A DNA stretch of 64,000 bases from Circinella umbellata (GCA_025093555.1 JAIWNF010000007.1:682001-746000), one strand, 5' to 3'; shown: positions 1-14,589, numbered from the stretch's first letter. The notes: generated from the letters alone by a model not told the origin. Translations and numbers: made by a program.

Positions 1-870
<870 letters not shown>

Positions 871-1208
871 AAAACAATTACCTTCTCCTCCAAATTTTAA
901 ATATATTTCTCATGTACCATTTCTTACTTTTATTTTATGCAATAGTATTTTTCATTACACATCAAAATAAAAAACAGTGCTTCCTCTCTTGTACTATAAA
1001 TTTTATTCGCTCTCAATTCTTTTTTTGGAAATGGGGGTTTAAAAAAAATGGCTTACTCGGACTCCCAGGTGGATATGCATGTTCATGTGTGTGTGGGTGT
1101 GTGTAGCCGCAGTAAAACCGACATTTAGTATATAAAGCTCTCAGTTCTTCTTTTTTTTCTTTTTATTTCTTTTTATTTCTCAACATTTCTTTTTCTTTTT
1201 TTTATTAA
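871..1208. promoter_or_regulatory. SMC5 3' flank and promoter of the giant gene
   Basis: This is a non-coding gap. A TATA-like string (TATATAAAG) lies near 1131, followed by an almost pure T/C tract running up to the start codon at 1209. That layout is common ahead of fungal start codons. No other structure was seen. Confidence 0.4.
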
Positions 1209-4200
1209 ATGCCTACAATTCCAACTCTAAAAGAGAAGTACGCGTTCGCTACAACTCTCGAAGAACGCCAAGAAATTATAAAACAATATGCCGTTGTTGG
1301 TTCCGATAATTGGTACTACTATCGCGGTTTAACCTTGTTAGCACAGCTTCAAGATACTCTCTTGTCAAGTAATCATCATGTTGAACCACGCCAACCAACC
1401 GAATCTGAATCCAAAGTAGTTGCTGAAACTCAAGACTTGCTACACAAGTATAGCTCATTATCCACTTCAAACTATCAAAAGCTTCGTGCAAGGTTTTATT
1501 TGTTACTTTATACATTGGATCCGACAACATCAACCGCTTATATTCGTGATCAACTTCATTTAATCGATGATGATCCAGAAAATACTTCATACGATCAACA
1601 ACAACAACAAGATGATGAAGAAGAAGACGAAGAAGACGAAGGAACAGGATACACATTCCAACAACAAACAACTGAACAAGAAATAGGAACACCTAGACCT
1701 ACACGTCGTGTAAAACCAGGTGATTTTGATCCAACAATTCTCACGCCCACTCTTGTTTTAGATAAAGCAATTGGACGTAGAGATCGCATTGAAACTACTC
1801 TTGCATTCCCTCATTTACGTGAACGTTATGACAATCCTGATAAAGAACAACAAATTTTACATGAACTGCTATCAACCCCTCTTTCAAAAGATAATGGAAA
1901 AAAAGTTGTACAGCGATTGACTCAATTCGTTAGACAAAACTACCACGGTAGTATCGATCAGTTTCAAACTGAAAAATTGACCATTGAACAATTGGACCTG
2001 TTAATGAAGAAAAAAAAATCGCCAAAATTAATTGAAAATTATATTAGCAAGTTGGGTGACAATGTTGATCTTGTTTGGAAATTTGTTAGTAAGTTAGGAG
2101 AAAATTACAATGGACTCAAGGCTTTGATTCTTTACTACAAGATAAAGGAACTGGTGCTTCAAAAAAATCAGTTTGATGATCAAGCATTGTTCGAAGCTTA
2201 TTGGAGAATGCGTCATATTCGTTATGATTCTTATTATTTTAAGGTAAAGCCTGGTAAACACTAGGGGATGAGAAATAATATATGTATATATTAACTTTTA
2301 ATCTTGAAAAAAAAAATAGGCATTCCCACCACCTTCTTATACTCAACATCAAGAATTGATTGAAGCTTATTTAGCAGGAGCATTAACTGAGAATCCCAAT
2401 CTTAATCTGGAACATTTGGATAATTATGAAACTGAGCTTAAACATAAGCATGGAGCCATTTTATTAACACGCGTTCCATCCGTGGCATCACAAGATCATT
2501 GGCGTACTGTCTTGGGTGATAGTTATCATACTCTTGCTGAAAAATCTGAACTCAATTTTGGCTATTCTACTTTGAATAACGATAAAAAGAAAAAGGATAC
2601 TCCCTTGACTGATAATACCAAATTACAAGTTAAGGTCAAAAACATTCATCATGTCAGTATTCGTGTCTTTGCTATCGATTTACAACAGTACTGGCGTCTT
2701 CATCCTACAGCAACATCAATTAAAGTAAATAGTGTGGATGGTCTTTGTCCAACATGGGAAAAAGAATTAGATTATAGTCAATATCCTTCGATCCAAGTCG
2801 TGGAGGAGACTATTGATTTGGAAAAGCTAGCCCCTGAAGTGTTTAACGGTCGCGGTGCATGGGTAATTGATTTTGTCGGTGGGCGTAAAAGTTGTCGTGC
2901 CATTATTCAAAAGGTAACTTTATTTTCTGTCTTATTTTTGCATGTGTTGGGTTGGGGAAGGCACACATTTATTATAATTTTTATTGATGGATAACTCTTT
3001 TAAATAGGGCCGACTTCGACATATTTGGAAAGATACTTCTGCTGGTCATTTATTCCGTATTCTTGATGAGAAAAATGATCCAGTGGACGCCAAAATTCTG
3101 TATCGCAACGAATGCTTTGAACCTAATGATGATCATAACATTCTTATTCCATACAAACCAAATATCAAAATGAGTGATGAAAACGAAAACTCTGGTATTG
3201 GACAACAGATTCCAGAAGATCAAATGCTTATTTTACACGACGAGTTTTGTGAGCCTTTACAATTTACTTGCAAAGAAGAAAATTATGATCTTGAAGTGAA
3301 TTGCTACGTGAACCCTGAAAGTCTTTTACCCAATCGACAAACTAAAGTTGTTGTTAGTCCCAAGTTATCTATTTATGATCAACCTGTACCTTTACAATTA
3401 TTGGAAGCAGTTACTTTTACCGTGGAAGCAATTAATAACCGAGATGTCAAAAGTACTTTCACCCAACATGTATCAGAAGCAAAAACTACTATGGAATTTG
3501 AATTTACACCTCCAAGTTCCTTGCGTTCTCTTACTTTCTATATCCGTGGTCAAGTTAAATCGGCCGATGGTACCATGTCTTATGATGTTGCAGCACAAGA
3601 TACAACATTTTTCACATCTTTGGAAGCTATGTCAAGTGCCTATTTACGAACGGATTCGAATGGTTATTTTATTCAAGTGCTTGGAAAGAATGGTAATACA
3701 AATAATTTCTTATCGTTTAATATGTTACCACAAAATACAAGATATCTTACTGATTATCGCCTTTATTATACGTATTTGTAGGTGAGCCTCAACGCAATGC
3801 CGATGTACATATCAAATTGACGCATGCAATGGCTGTTAACACGCCAATTGAACAAAATTTGCGATCAAATGATAAGGGTATTATTCGCTTGGGCAAGCTA
3901 GAAAATATTTCTCGGATCGAGATCCAAACGCCAGTTCGAAAAGATTGGCCCCTTTTGGCTCCAAACGCCAAATTACTACGCCGTATGCATCAACAAGCTG
4001 ATACATCTTTCAAGATCCCTGGCAATTTTCTATACTGTAACATCTTTCAAACTCTTGAAGACAATAGCAACAATATTCTTTATGATTTCAACAGCAACGT
4101 AACAATGTACGAAACGCATATTGATGTTAAAGGATTACCAGAAGGCTCTTACCAATTTTATTTAGCATCCAAGGGTCGTCCATTTATTCAAATGGAATGT

Positions 4201-7200
4201 ATTGTTATTGCGTCGTCTAATGAGGAAGCACAAAAGGGCCATTGGGCAGACTGGCTGTTTGGCAAAGAGAAATTTGCACAAGCAAGTCCACGCAAGCCTC
4301 TCAGTATTCATGGCGTTCAAGTAAATGAAAAGCAAATCGTTGTAGATTTGGATGATTTTTCTGCTGGACTAAAGAAATCTACACGTGCCATTGTGTCGGC
4401 AAGTGCATTTGTACCTGAAAGAGGTATGACGCTTTCGAGACTACTTACCGGTGATTACCCTACACCCAAGTTTATCGAGGCCTCATTGGATACCGAAGCG
4501 ACTTTTTTGACAGGTCGCACGCTTAGTGAAGAATTTGAGTATGTACTCAATCGTACGCGAGCCGAAAAATGGATTGGTAGTACATTGACCAAACCATCCA
4601 TTTTGATATATCCTGATGAAGGTCGAACAACAACTACACAAGATCGTAATTTAGAACAAGGTCGCACATTTACTGGTAAACAAGAACGACAATCTATTCG
4701 GCCTAAAATGATGGCAAGATGTGATGGTTACTCGAATATCGGAGGTGGGGATTTTTATTCAACCGATGCAACCAACGACTTGGCTTTCCTTTACCATGAT
4801 GCTCCAGCATTAATTGTCTCTCCAAATGAACAAGGCCAGATTATAATTGATCGTGAACTATTAGGTGACGGCAATATTTTGCATATTGCTATTCTTCAAC
4901 AAAACAGCGGTAGCACTGGAGGTACTGCTGGTGAACAAGTATTAATTGATCAACGTGTCCTTGACGAAGTTTCGTTAGAACTCAGGCTTACTGATTTATG
5001 CCAACATGGTGAACCATCCGAAAACTATGTTCAATCCAAAGCTATTGCTGAATTATTACCCGGACAAGAACTTACATTGAATATGAATCATGAATGGGAA
5101 ATTGTCGACTCTTTTGAAAAATTATTTACTCTGTTTGGAAACATGGCGTCGAATGTGAACCTCACTTTGGTCGAGTTCTTGAAACAATGGCCTACTTACA
5201 CAGATACACAAAAATTAAAAAAGCATGACAAGTTGGCGTGCCATGAACTCAATCTCTGGATAAAGTTTAAAGACCCGGAGTTTTTCGCTCGACACATCCA
5301 GCCTTGTATAGAATCAAAATTTTCCAAGACATTTATCGATTATTATCTGTTGGATGATATGACTACATTGCGTATCTATGCAGATTCCATTTCTTTGTAT
5401 GAAGAATTGACAATTTATGAAAAATCATTATTGGCCAAAAAGATTCCGGAACTTTTACCAGTGACGCTTCAGGCCTTTTTGGATGCTTATACTCCCACAA
5501 CGGATACCAACTTTGATTACGTATTGGCAGGAAGTACTCTCCAACAGCAACCTGTACTTTATTCTAGTGCCCCTCCTCCGCCTCCTTCAGCCCCAGGAGC
5601 TGTGAATCAACCTGCTATGACATTGCAGTCCATGGACACGGTACTTGAACGTGGTGAACGACTGGATAATCTTGCGTTTCGTGGTATAACACCAGCGGCA
5701 TTAAAAATGGGTAAAAAAAAACGAAGAGACGTGGATATTATACCAACTCACTTTTCTAAAAGAATCTTAAGAGAACTTTATATTAACTAACATAAACAAA
5801 AAAAAATGTAAAATAGCTATGTTTCGACCACCTCCACCTGGTAGCAACCAAGCACTCTTCGGTAGTGGTATGGCTCAACAAGCTTCTATTGCACCACAAG
5901 CAGAAAGATTCAATCAAGATATGGGTTACAGCCCAACTTCGTTTGAAAATATTAGTTATAGCCCCACTGATTCAATAGTAAGTGACGGTGAGAATGAAGA
6001 AGAAGAATATGATGAAGAAGATACACTTCGAGAAGCGTTGAGACAGCGACAAACAAAAAAAGCTCCTTTCCAATATACTCAACCGACCAAGGAATGGAAA
6101 GAAAGGGGTTATCTTAAACCTCAAGTGTCAGGAGGGCTGGCGAACGTGAATAGGTTCTGGATTGATTACTTGGAATCTGATGCATCGGGACAATTTCTTT
6201 CTGGGGTATGTCTCTTTTTTTTTCTTATTATGTAATAACTGGATAATAGTTTTTTTGAAGAAATGACGTTGACTTTATATAAAAAAAACCTTATAATATA
6301 TATAGAACTTTATCCATGCAACAAGTTGCTTCACTGAAGTTATGTTTGCTTTAGCATTATCTGATTTACCTTTTAAATCTCAATGGAGACAAGATGTTGA
6401 TATTGCAAATAACAAAAATGTAATTACCGCGGAAACACCTTGTCTTGTATTCTATCGTCAACTCAAGGCAAGTAACTCTTAAGCTTTTTTTTGTACTACA
6501 AAGTATATAATAGAATATTATTAAACGCGTAGTTTTTTACTAAATCAATATAAATATCATAATACAGGAAGCACAAAACGCACCACCAGCTAACCCTAGT
6601 GTTCTTTTGGGTCAAAATTTCTTCTCCTACAAGGACAACAAAAATACCAATCAAGATGAATTGGACATGGTCGACCCTAACAACATGGAACCTGCAACAG
6701 AATACGGTTGGCACGTTGCTATTAGTAACGTGTCCTCGAAAAAATGTGACATTGAAGTGACACTTCAAATACCCGTTGGTTCTATTCCTACTGGAAATAC
6801 GTCTTATTGTAAATCCCAAACCTTACAACTTCAACCTTATTCTACCTGGCAATCGGTTGTGGGTAGTTTTTATTTCCCATCTTGTGGTGAATTTGGTCAA
6901 TTCCCTGTCACAGTTTCCTCCCGTACATCCATGTTGATGGGTGCGACAGCACCATTGAAGCTTCAAGTAAAAACACCCGATGTTGTTTCTGCTTCTTCTT
7001 CATGGACTACTTTATCAAGTGGTGGATCAGATGATCAAGTCATAACATACTTGCTTCAAGCCAATCTCGAAAAAGTTGACTTTAAACTATTGCGTTGGCG
7101 TTTGGGACAGCCTGAATTCGCTCGTAGGGTTATTGATACACTCCGTTACCGCCGATATTATTCAGCAGCTGTATGGCAATATGCCCTTTATCACAAATTC

Positions 7201-8466
7201 CCTGAAGCAATAAAGGAATTGCTGGAAAATGAAAAGAATCTGCTCAAGATATGTGGTGTTGTATTTGAATCACCGTTAATTTCATCTTCTACCTTGTCTA
7301 ATGAACGTCCATCCTTGCTTGAATATTCACCTGTGATTCCTGCCCGTCAACATCAATTGGGAGCAAATCCTGAAATCCGTAACCAGGAATTACACAAATC
7401 GTACCTTTCGTTCCTCGATTTTCTTTCTGAAAAACGTAAACCCAGTAACGATGATTTGTTGGTGTTGACCATTTACTTAGTACTTCAAGAACGTATTGGC
7501 GATGCAAGACAAGTATATCAACGTATTGATCCAGCAGAAACTTCCACGATCCAATATGATTATCTTAGTGCTTATTTGGAGACTCGTGTAAGTGCAGACC
7601 AAATCGATCCAGCTACTTTGGATCTCAGTGGTGTTCGTAATATTGTTGAAAAACATATCAATTGCAGCCAATTAAAATGGCGTAAAATGTTTGCAAGTCT
7701 TCAAGATTACATTGATGAAGTTGAACATCAACAGCAAAACAAGAATCATGGAGCAGATGATGATGGCACAAGTGTTATGCCAGAAAGACAACAAGCACAA
7801 GCTATTCTTACTGAACCTGTATTGGACTTTGATCTGGGGCAGAAAGAAATTATACTCCGTTATTCCAAGGCGAAAGAAATTGAAATTCGGTATTACAAGA
7901 CGGACGTTGAAGTCATGTTTTCTCATAATCCTTTCAACCGGTCATCCGATGCTGGTTGGGTCAAGCCACATGTGGTACAAAAGATTGATTTGAATGCGGA
8001 TGAAGGAGCTGAAGAATGTGATGAAGAGCAATTGGAATCTTTCGAAGTGATTGGTATTGGCAAAACAAGTGTCAAGAGGCGTCGCGTTCAATTGCCTTCC
8101 GATCTGACACATGCTATTGTTCAAGTTAACGCCGGTAGATTAAAACGACGTAAACCATACTTTGCCCATTCTTTGCTGGTTCATTTTGTTGAATCGTACG
8201 GTATGGTACGTGTTGCCGATAAGGTCAACCAAAGGCCTATTGCTGGTGCCTATGTTAAAGTATATGCTCGATTCAAGAATAGCGGTTTCAATGGTATTGA
8301 ATTTTGGAAAGATGGATATACTGGTTTGAATGGTGTGTTTGATTATGTCAATGTAACTGAAGCCGGTTTGGATAAATTGCAAAGAGTAGAAAAGTTTAGT
8401 TTATTGATTTCATCTACACAAAACGGAGCACTTGTTGAGGAGATTTATCCACCTTCTAATTGTTAG
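1209..8466 (+). CDS. Very large conserved-looking protein with macroglobulin-like beta regions, function unknown
   Basis: Seven exons join in frame: 1209-2243, 2320-2913, 3008-3692, 3782-5710, 5817-6205, 6306-6467 and 6568-8466. Together they encode about 2230 aa. I do not recognise the family with certainty. The first ~150 residues look helical, followed by an acidic Gln/Asp/Glu linker. The middle alternates beta-type segments, such as YFIQVLGKNGEPQRNADVHI across a splice junction, with helical blocks. Residues near the end (VADKVNQRPIAGAYVKVYAR, then EFWKDGYTGLNGVFDY) resemble macroglobulin or carboxypeptidase-regulatory-like Ig-type folds. There is no N-terminal signal peptide, no clear membrane segment, and no GCGEQ thioester, so it is probably a soluble intracellular protein. 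One intron (6468-6567) needs a GC donor. It could be a scaffold or an A2M-fold relative. The function is not assigned. Confidence 0.8.
6468..6567 (+). other. GC-AG intron
   Basis: The exon ends AAG and the intron begins GCAAGTAAC, closing at AATACAG. Only this GC donor keeps the frame (…RQLK then EAQNAPP). The GT three bases further on would shift the frame into the next exon. The extended donor AAG|GCAAGT is the usual context for natural GC-AG introns. Confidence 0.75.
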
Positions 8467-9468
8467 GTTTTTCTTGGTTTTTTTTCCCATTGACTCTGAC
8501 ATTAAAAAATATTTTAATAATAAAAAAGAAGGAACGGAAAAGTATTTCTTTTTGTAACGGCTATTCTTCTTTATATACACATATATGGATTTTTATATAA
8601 CGAAGAAAAATTTTGTCCAGGATCACCCCTGCTCTAAAACAAAAAGCTTTTATGATCTGTTGTTGCACAGTCAATGTCCGCTACTTGGGACTAAATCGAA
8701 CCATCAAACTTTTTTTTTCTCATGTTTCTTTCATAAAACATATACAGTATAACAGTGATCGCAAAAAAAGATAGCATTTATCTATTTTCTTTTATTTATG
8801 TTTAATGCAAAAATAAAAAATAAAATAAAATAAAAGCATTTAAGTTTATAATTTGTTTCTGTATATTTTTTCCCAAAAAAGAACAGTCGAAAGAAAGAAT
8901 ATTTCGATTAGAAAGAATCCGAGATTCAAACACAAGTGGTAAGACGTAAGCACGTTGTACAAAGGATGTAGGAATTTCGGTTTTAAGAGAGATAGAGATG
9001 ATCTTATAACACTTGCTTTAGATTGTACGTACTGGTGAGTAACACAAGCAAATCTTTGGGATTCCCATTTAAAGTGCATTTAACCCCGTTTTATGTTGGT
9101 AACGATGTACTACAGAGGACTTTGTGATCCACATCTGATAAAAATTTGGATCTGATTAAAAAGCTCTAACACAGATTTGGTGTTTTTTTTTCTTGCAATA
9201 CCCGGGTTTTTGTCTCTCCCATAATAGTATACAAGGTTTTCTTTTTCTTCTCCCCCCCCCCAAATTGTTCTTTTTCACATAAGCACAGGCACGGCTATTG
9301 TTATTTTATTTTATTTTCGCGCTCGGAACACGACGAAAGTATAAATGAGGGGATAGAAAACTTTTGAATAATTTTGTTTTTCTTTTCTTCTTCACATTTC
9401 TTTTAATTCTTTTTTTTTTACTCTACTGTTCCTTTTTACAAACCATTAAAAAAAAGAAATTCGCGAGA
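8467..9468. other. Intergenic region and promoter of the MFSD1-like gene
   Basis: About 1 kb without a supportable gene. It has poly-T runs, a C-run near 9251 and a TATAAA-type string (GTATAAATGAG) near 9340, about 125 bases before the start at 9469. Short open frames here lack coding character. Confidence 0.4.
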
Positions 9469-11730
9469 ATGTCTACCGAGAATAAACATGAATATAGTGA
9501 AAAATCAGAGCAAATTATTCATGATGATGTAGATAACAAAGATGTCTATAAGCAACAGCATAGTGAAGAAACTGGTCTTCATGAAAGTGATGCTGCATTG
9601 GCAAATGCTCCTTGGAAATACAAGGTTGTTGCATTAGTAACTGCACTTATGTTGCCTGGTGTGTATTATATTTATTTTAGCTATTCACTGCAAATAAGAA
9701 AAGGGTCGCGAGAAAAAAAGTGAACTAACATAACCTATTATCTTGAAAATTAGTCGGCTCTCACTTTTCCGGTGCTGCTCTTGGTGCAATGAAGGCTTCG
9801 TTGAAATCGGTAAGAAATAAAGAGATATGTTATCTAAATCAATATTCAGAAAAAAAAATACTAATAACGAAACGTATATAATAGGAATTAATGATTTCTA
9901 ACACGAGATATGGCGTCCTTTCATCATCGGTATCGATTATTAATACAATCTTCCCTATTCTAGGTGGTTATTTTATTGATGTAAGAAAGAGAATAATTTT
10001 TGAACTGATTTGATATTAAATGTTTATTGTCTGTTCATAACTGTTTTTCTGATCTTTATACGCTCTTTTATTATTATTATATCAATATGTAGATGTTCGG
10101 TACTGTTTGGGGTACACTTGTGATTAACTTCATGATCTTGCTTGGTAGTTTACTTACGGCTATTGCTGCACATATTGGAAGTTTTGCATTGATGGTTGTC
10201 GGTCAGGTCGTATTTGGTATTGGTTCCGGATTGATTGTGACCATGCAAGAATCTTTACTCTCAAAGTGGTTCCGTACTAAATATCTTGCCCTTGCTATTG
10301 GTATGCAACTATCCATCAGTCGGTTATCTACCTTTTTGGGTACTCTTGTATCAAACCCTATTGCTGAACACATGGATAATTGGGTCTGGGCTTTCTGGCT
10401 CGCATTGATTTTCTGTGCTTTTTCCATTATCATGAATTTGGTTTATGCTTATGTTTTGCATCATCTCCAAGGTGAAATCATGTCTAAATCAGAAGTGATG
10501 AGAATCAAGGCTAAAAAGACTGTTCACGTGAAATCAATTTTCCGTTTCCCAGGTTTGTTCCCTTTTTATTAATTCTCTACTAAAAAAATACACAGCTATT
10601 TTTTCATAACTAATAATAACAATAATATTATGCTACTGTATATATAGATTATTTTTGGCATATTATTTTAATTGAATTTATTTTTGCTGGTATAGTTTTA
10701 TTGTTTCATTTCTATCATTATACTAGCAGCCTCAAAAAAAAAGTTTGGAACAAAGTAATAACCTGATATATATGTATAACACTTATAATATATAGCTGTA
10801 TGGACTGTCCATCAATCCGTTGCGACAGAATTGGTTCAAATTCATTTTGGAACTGCACAGAAATTGGCTGCTTATAAGGCTTCTGTTTCTCAAGTTGTAC
10901 CTATTGTTGCTACCCCAGTTCTTGGTTTTATTATCGATTTCCTTGGTCAACGTGTTAAAATTTGTAGGTTAACTTTTCTTTTGTGATGTAGCATAGTATC
11001 TTTCTTATAAAAAGCTCTTTCTTTTTTTTAAAAAAAAATCTGATTAACTGATTTATTTTCTTTTGATAACAGTGCTTTTGTCTGCTGTTTTCTTCATCGT
11101 ATCTTGCGGTTTGCTTGGCTGGACCATGGTGGAACCTATTGCTGGTATGATCTTGTACTCTTTCTCATTGGCATTCGGTCCAATCACTATGATCACATCA
11201 ATTGGTATGATTTTACCATCTGAATATATTGGAACTGGTTTGGGTCTTTTCAAGAGTGCCAATAATATTGGTAGTTCAATCTTGGATATTGTTGTCGGAA
11301 TTGTTCAAGACAACACTGAAAATCAATTGTACACAAGTAAGTTTTGTATTTATATAAACGATAATAGTAATAGGGTCGTATAGTATTAAAAAAGAGTAAA
11401 TACATATTAACAATACGTATAATAATTGTAGATGTTATGATTGTGTTTATTGTTCTCGGTTCTCTCGGTTTCCTTATCATTGTTGGTCTTTGGTTCACCC
11501 AACGCATCTATTTGAAAAACTTGCTTGAATTGAGTCGCAAGAAGCGTCAAGAACGAATGGCTGAAATTAATGATAACGAATTGCATCTTACCAAGCAAGG
11601 TTTAGATTCATTAAGCGACCAAAATATCCTTCGGCGCAAGTACGTTTATGTTGCTATTTACATATTCTTTGGTATCGTTGCTTGGGTGTTGTTCTTTGTC
11701 TTTGCTGTAACTGGAAAAGTTACATTTTAA
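9469..11730 (+). CDS. MFSD1-like major facilitator superfamily transporter
   Basis: This is a polytopic membrane transporter of the major facilitator superfamily, closest by eye to MFSD1, a lysosomal (vacuolar) dipeptide carrier in animals. Eight exons: 9469-9658, 9754-9809, 9885-9980, 10093-10552, 10648-10689, 10796-10963, 11073-11336 and 11432-11730. They give about 524 aa. The N-terminus (~50 aa) is charged and cytosolic, with no signal peptide. About twelve hydrophobic helices follow. Seen: GSHFSGAALGAMK in helix 1, GGYFIDMFGT at the helix 2-3 loop, VFGIGSGLIVTMQESLLSKW in helix 4, and a duplicated C-half GFIIDFLGQR loop. The start at 9469 was chosen because the upstream in-frame extension is T-rich leader. 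The substrate cannot be read from the sequence. Confidence 0.85.
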
Positions 11731-12564
11731 TTATTATCAATATGTAAATTTTAAAATCTTATATTTATTATCCTCTGTGTTTTATTATTATTTTATTTTT
11801 GTTACTCTCTACTATTTTATTCCCTACTCTCTCTCTTTCCATATATATATACATACATACATACTACATTGTTTTTAATTCCCATTTTAGATAGGCCAAG
11901 AGCCATCTGAATGTAATAATAAGAATAATAACTTTATTTTTTTATCACCACTACTAACTAATATAACATATTTAATCTATATACAAACAATCAAACAATA
12001 TTTTTATGTACTGCAAATTCATTTAATTCTTCGAATATTATAACAAAACAATAATGCTACGTAACCGCTTTTTGGCATACTACATAAGCAACACTTAGCA
12101 AATAACGTTTGATTGAAAAAACTCGAAAGGGTAGTCGCCATAATAAACTACACGACAAAAATTTTTAACCTTCTTCTTTTCCTATATGCTTACAGAGCTA
12201 TTAATTAAGCAGATAAGCAAATGCCACGATCAAATATAAATAATACATAAAGAGCTTGTAATTATACTTATTTTGGTCGTGAGAATATCATACCACTAAC
12301 CTGGGAGCTTACATTTTTTGTGTTCGAAACTTTTTTATTTTCTTCTGTAACACAATTTTTTTCATCTCCATTCTGATATATACATTATCAGCAGATAATA
12401 TTTCTTAATTACCGCTTGCTTTTTCTTTATTGTACATATCCTTGTGAGTAGTCTGAATACCGGCCTCACGCCACACTCCAAAAATAGTTTTCGACAGACT
12501 AATTTTTTCTGGACAATGATATATTTATTGAGATTACTTACTAGGCACATTCAAGTTTAAAATA

Positions 12565-12638
<74 letters not shown>

Positions 12639-13527
12639 GTGTATATGTATATGTATATGTAAATAGAATTTTCTGGAACGTAAGAGTACTAATTGGTATT
12701 AATGTGCCAATTTACTACATATTTATACAATTTATCATATGAAATAAACTTCTTATAGCGTGCTATATTCTTTTAAACAAAAACAAGGGTATTCTTTTTT
12801 CTCATTGTATTAATACGTATTGATGTATTAATGTGATTTTTCAGAAATGTTTACAGCAGTGTGTATATAGAATCATGTAATACTCAGATAAACTTTTCTA
12901 ATTTCTTCCACCAGCAACAAGAAAGAAACATGAGAATAAAGATCAGTGTAATGTACTAGCAATATAGTATATCTTTTTAGTATTTACTTCAAATGTCCAT
13001 ACTACAAAAACCGCCTTATTTGAGTAGAAAGTACAGTAGAAATATGCGAGTTTCTTTCTTGGACTAGGTAGCAATAAATCATCCGTCGAGTATACAACTT
13101 TTTTTCATACATTCACTACACGACTGGTCATGCTCTATCCGTTGTGTTGCAAAGAATTTTTTATAGATTTAATTTAATAAGCAATGGTTATTATTAGAAG
13201 CTGTTGTTATCATATTTTTTATATTACTTGTAACGGATTCCACTCATTATCTTCATTAAAAAAATAACTGGGAAAACGAAACAATATATTATTATTGATA
13301 TTACTGATACTACATGAAATCACTGTTGCTATGCATTTGTGTTCTTGCTAGCCCATTGGTTGTGGTCATGTTACATCCAGGAAGCGGAGCTATTACTTGC
13401 TCTAACTTTTTTTTTATTCAAAAAAAAAAAAGTTTTGGTTTTGAGATCGATCAAATTAATTTTAACAATCAAAAAAGAAAAACGATTTTTGTTATAACTA
13501 CATTAAAAGCAACACAGTAAAAAAGAG
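11731..13527. other. Gene-free interval of about 1.8 kb
   Basis: No supportable gene. The interval is AT-rich, with (TATA) runs near 11841 and the dinucleotide palindrome listed separately. A 68-codon frame at 13314 begins with hydrophobic residues but runs into a poly-A/T tract and is probably chance. The leader of the next gene occupies the last ~200 bases. Confidence 0.4.
12562..12660. repeat. Compound microsatellite (AC)n(AT)n(GT)n, self-complementary
   Basis: A run of about twelve AC units passes directly into about ten AT units and then into about ten GT units, tailing off into TATG/TGTA repeats. The AC and GT arms are reverse complements around the AT core, so the tract can fold into a hairpin or cruciform. 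Confidence 0.95.
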
Positions 13528-13893
13528 ATGCCACACAAACGATTAAAAGCAAGCTTAAGAAAGAAACAAGAGTATGTATAGTTTGTTTATTGTTTTTTTT
13601 TTGTTATCCATTTTATCCATTTCGGAAGATTTAATAAGCGCAGAGTTGATCTTCCAGTGACGGCTTCGAAATCGGACGACACCCCCAAGTCATTTGCTCG
13701 ATTATTTAGGTATAAGGATATTACCGAACAAAAAGCAAAAGAAAAGAAAGAAGCAAAAAAACGAGAACAACAAAAGGCAAAGGTAAATAAACATTATTTT
13801 ATATATGATATGGATCATACAAATAATATTATGTGTATATGTGGATGTATGAGTAATTTTATACATACATACATACACATACAAACACACACA

Positions 13894-13928
<35 letters not shown>

Positions 13929-14589
13929 TGGGAAAGTGAAATATAAACGTATGGAAATAGCGTCAGTATAGTAATAGAGCAGTAATAGGAAGAAGCAGAA
14001 GAGCTCAAGATCCGAAAAGGGGAAGGTTTACGTGAATTTAATGAACGAGTGAATAAGAAATATCAACAAGATTTTATTCAAGCTGTAAAAGCAACAAAAC
14101 CTCTCAGTTTGCGAAAACGACGTAATCGTGAAGCACGAAAACAAAAGGAACAGGAAAAAAAACAACGTCAAATGGATCAATATGGTGGCCGCGATTTTGA
14201 TGATTTAAAGGACGATGTCAAGTTTGGTGAAGTAGCTGATGCTCCACCTACATTTACCAAAATCCCTAAAGCACGCGGTCGTGGCAAGGAAGTAAGTGTT
14301 ATTAGAGGGAAAAAAGGGATGAATAAATCGAAGAGAGAAGAAAATATAAGAATATTAACTGTGTTACTTATAATGCTAGACTTTGGAAGCGAAAACACGA
14401 GAAGCTGTAGCATCAGACGAAGATGAAGGCATGAAACAACTTAAAGCATCACATAAACGTAAATTACAAAATATGAGTGCATCTGCGCGCAAGACGCTGG
14501 AAGGTGAACGTGGTCGTGCAATTGAGCTTTATCGGGCAAAGAAAGCCAAGAAGATGGTAGCATCAGGATTAACACCGCTCACATCATAA
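13528..14589 (+). CDS. CCDC137-like basic coiled-coil (nucleolar) protein
   Basis: Four exons (13528-13571, 13629-13782, 13989-14291, 14380-14589) encode 236 aa. The protein is strongly basic and rich in Lys, Arg, Glu and Gln, with long helical stretches. The segment DVKFGEVADAPPTFTKIPK and the late ERGRAIELYRAKKAKK match the conserved blocks of animal CCDC137 (VKFGEV..PP..T..P and ERERAVQAYRALK). That family is nucleolar or chromosome-periphery associated. The start gives MPHKRLKASLRKKQE, typical of a basic nucleolar protein N-terminus. Intron 2 carries a CA/GA microsatellite. The role is inferred from family only. Confidence 0.72.
13868..13928 (+). repeat. (CA)n(GA)n microsatellite inside an intron
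   Basis: CATA repeats run into about fifteen CA units and then about eight GA units, inside intron 2 of the CCDC137-like gene. It is non-coding in the spliced model. Confidence 0.9.

Noticed and set aside
13314..13520. 68-codon frame starting with a hydrophobic, signal-peptide-like stretch
   Set aside because: It continues into poly-T/poly-A encoded Phe/Lys and overlaps the leader of the CCDC137-like gene. There is no splice partner.
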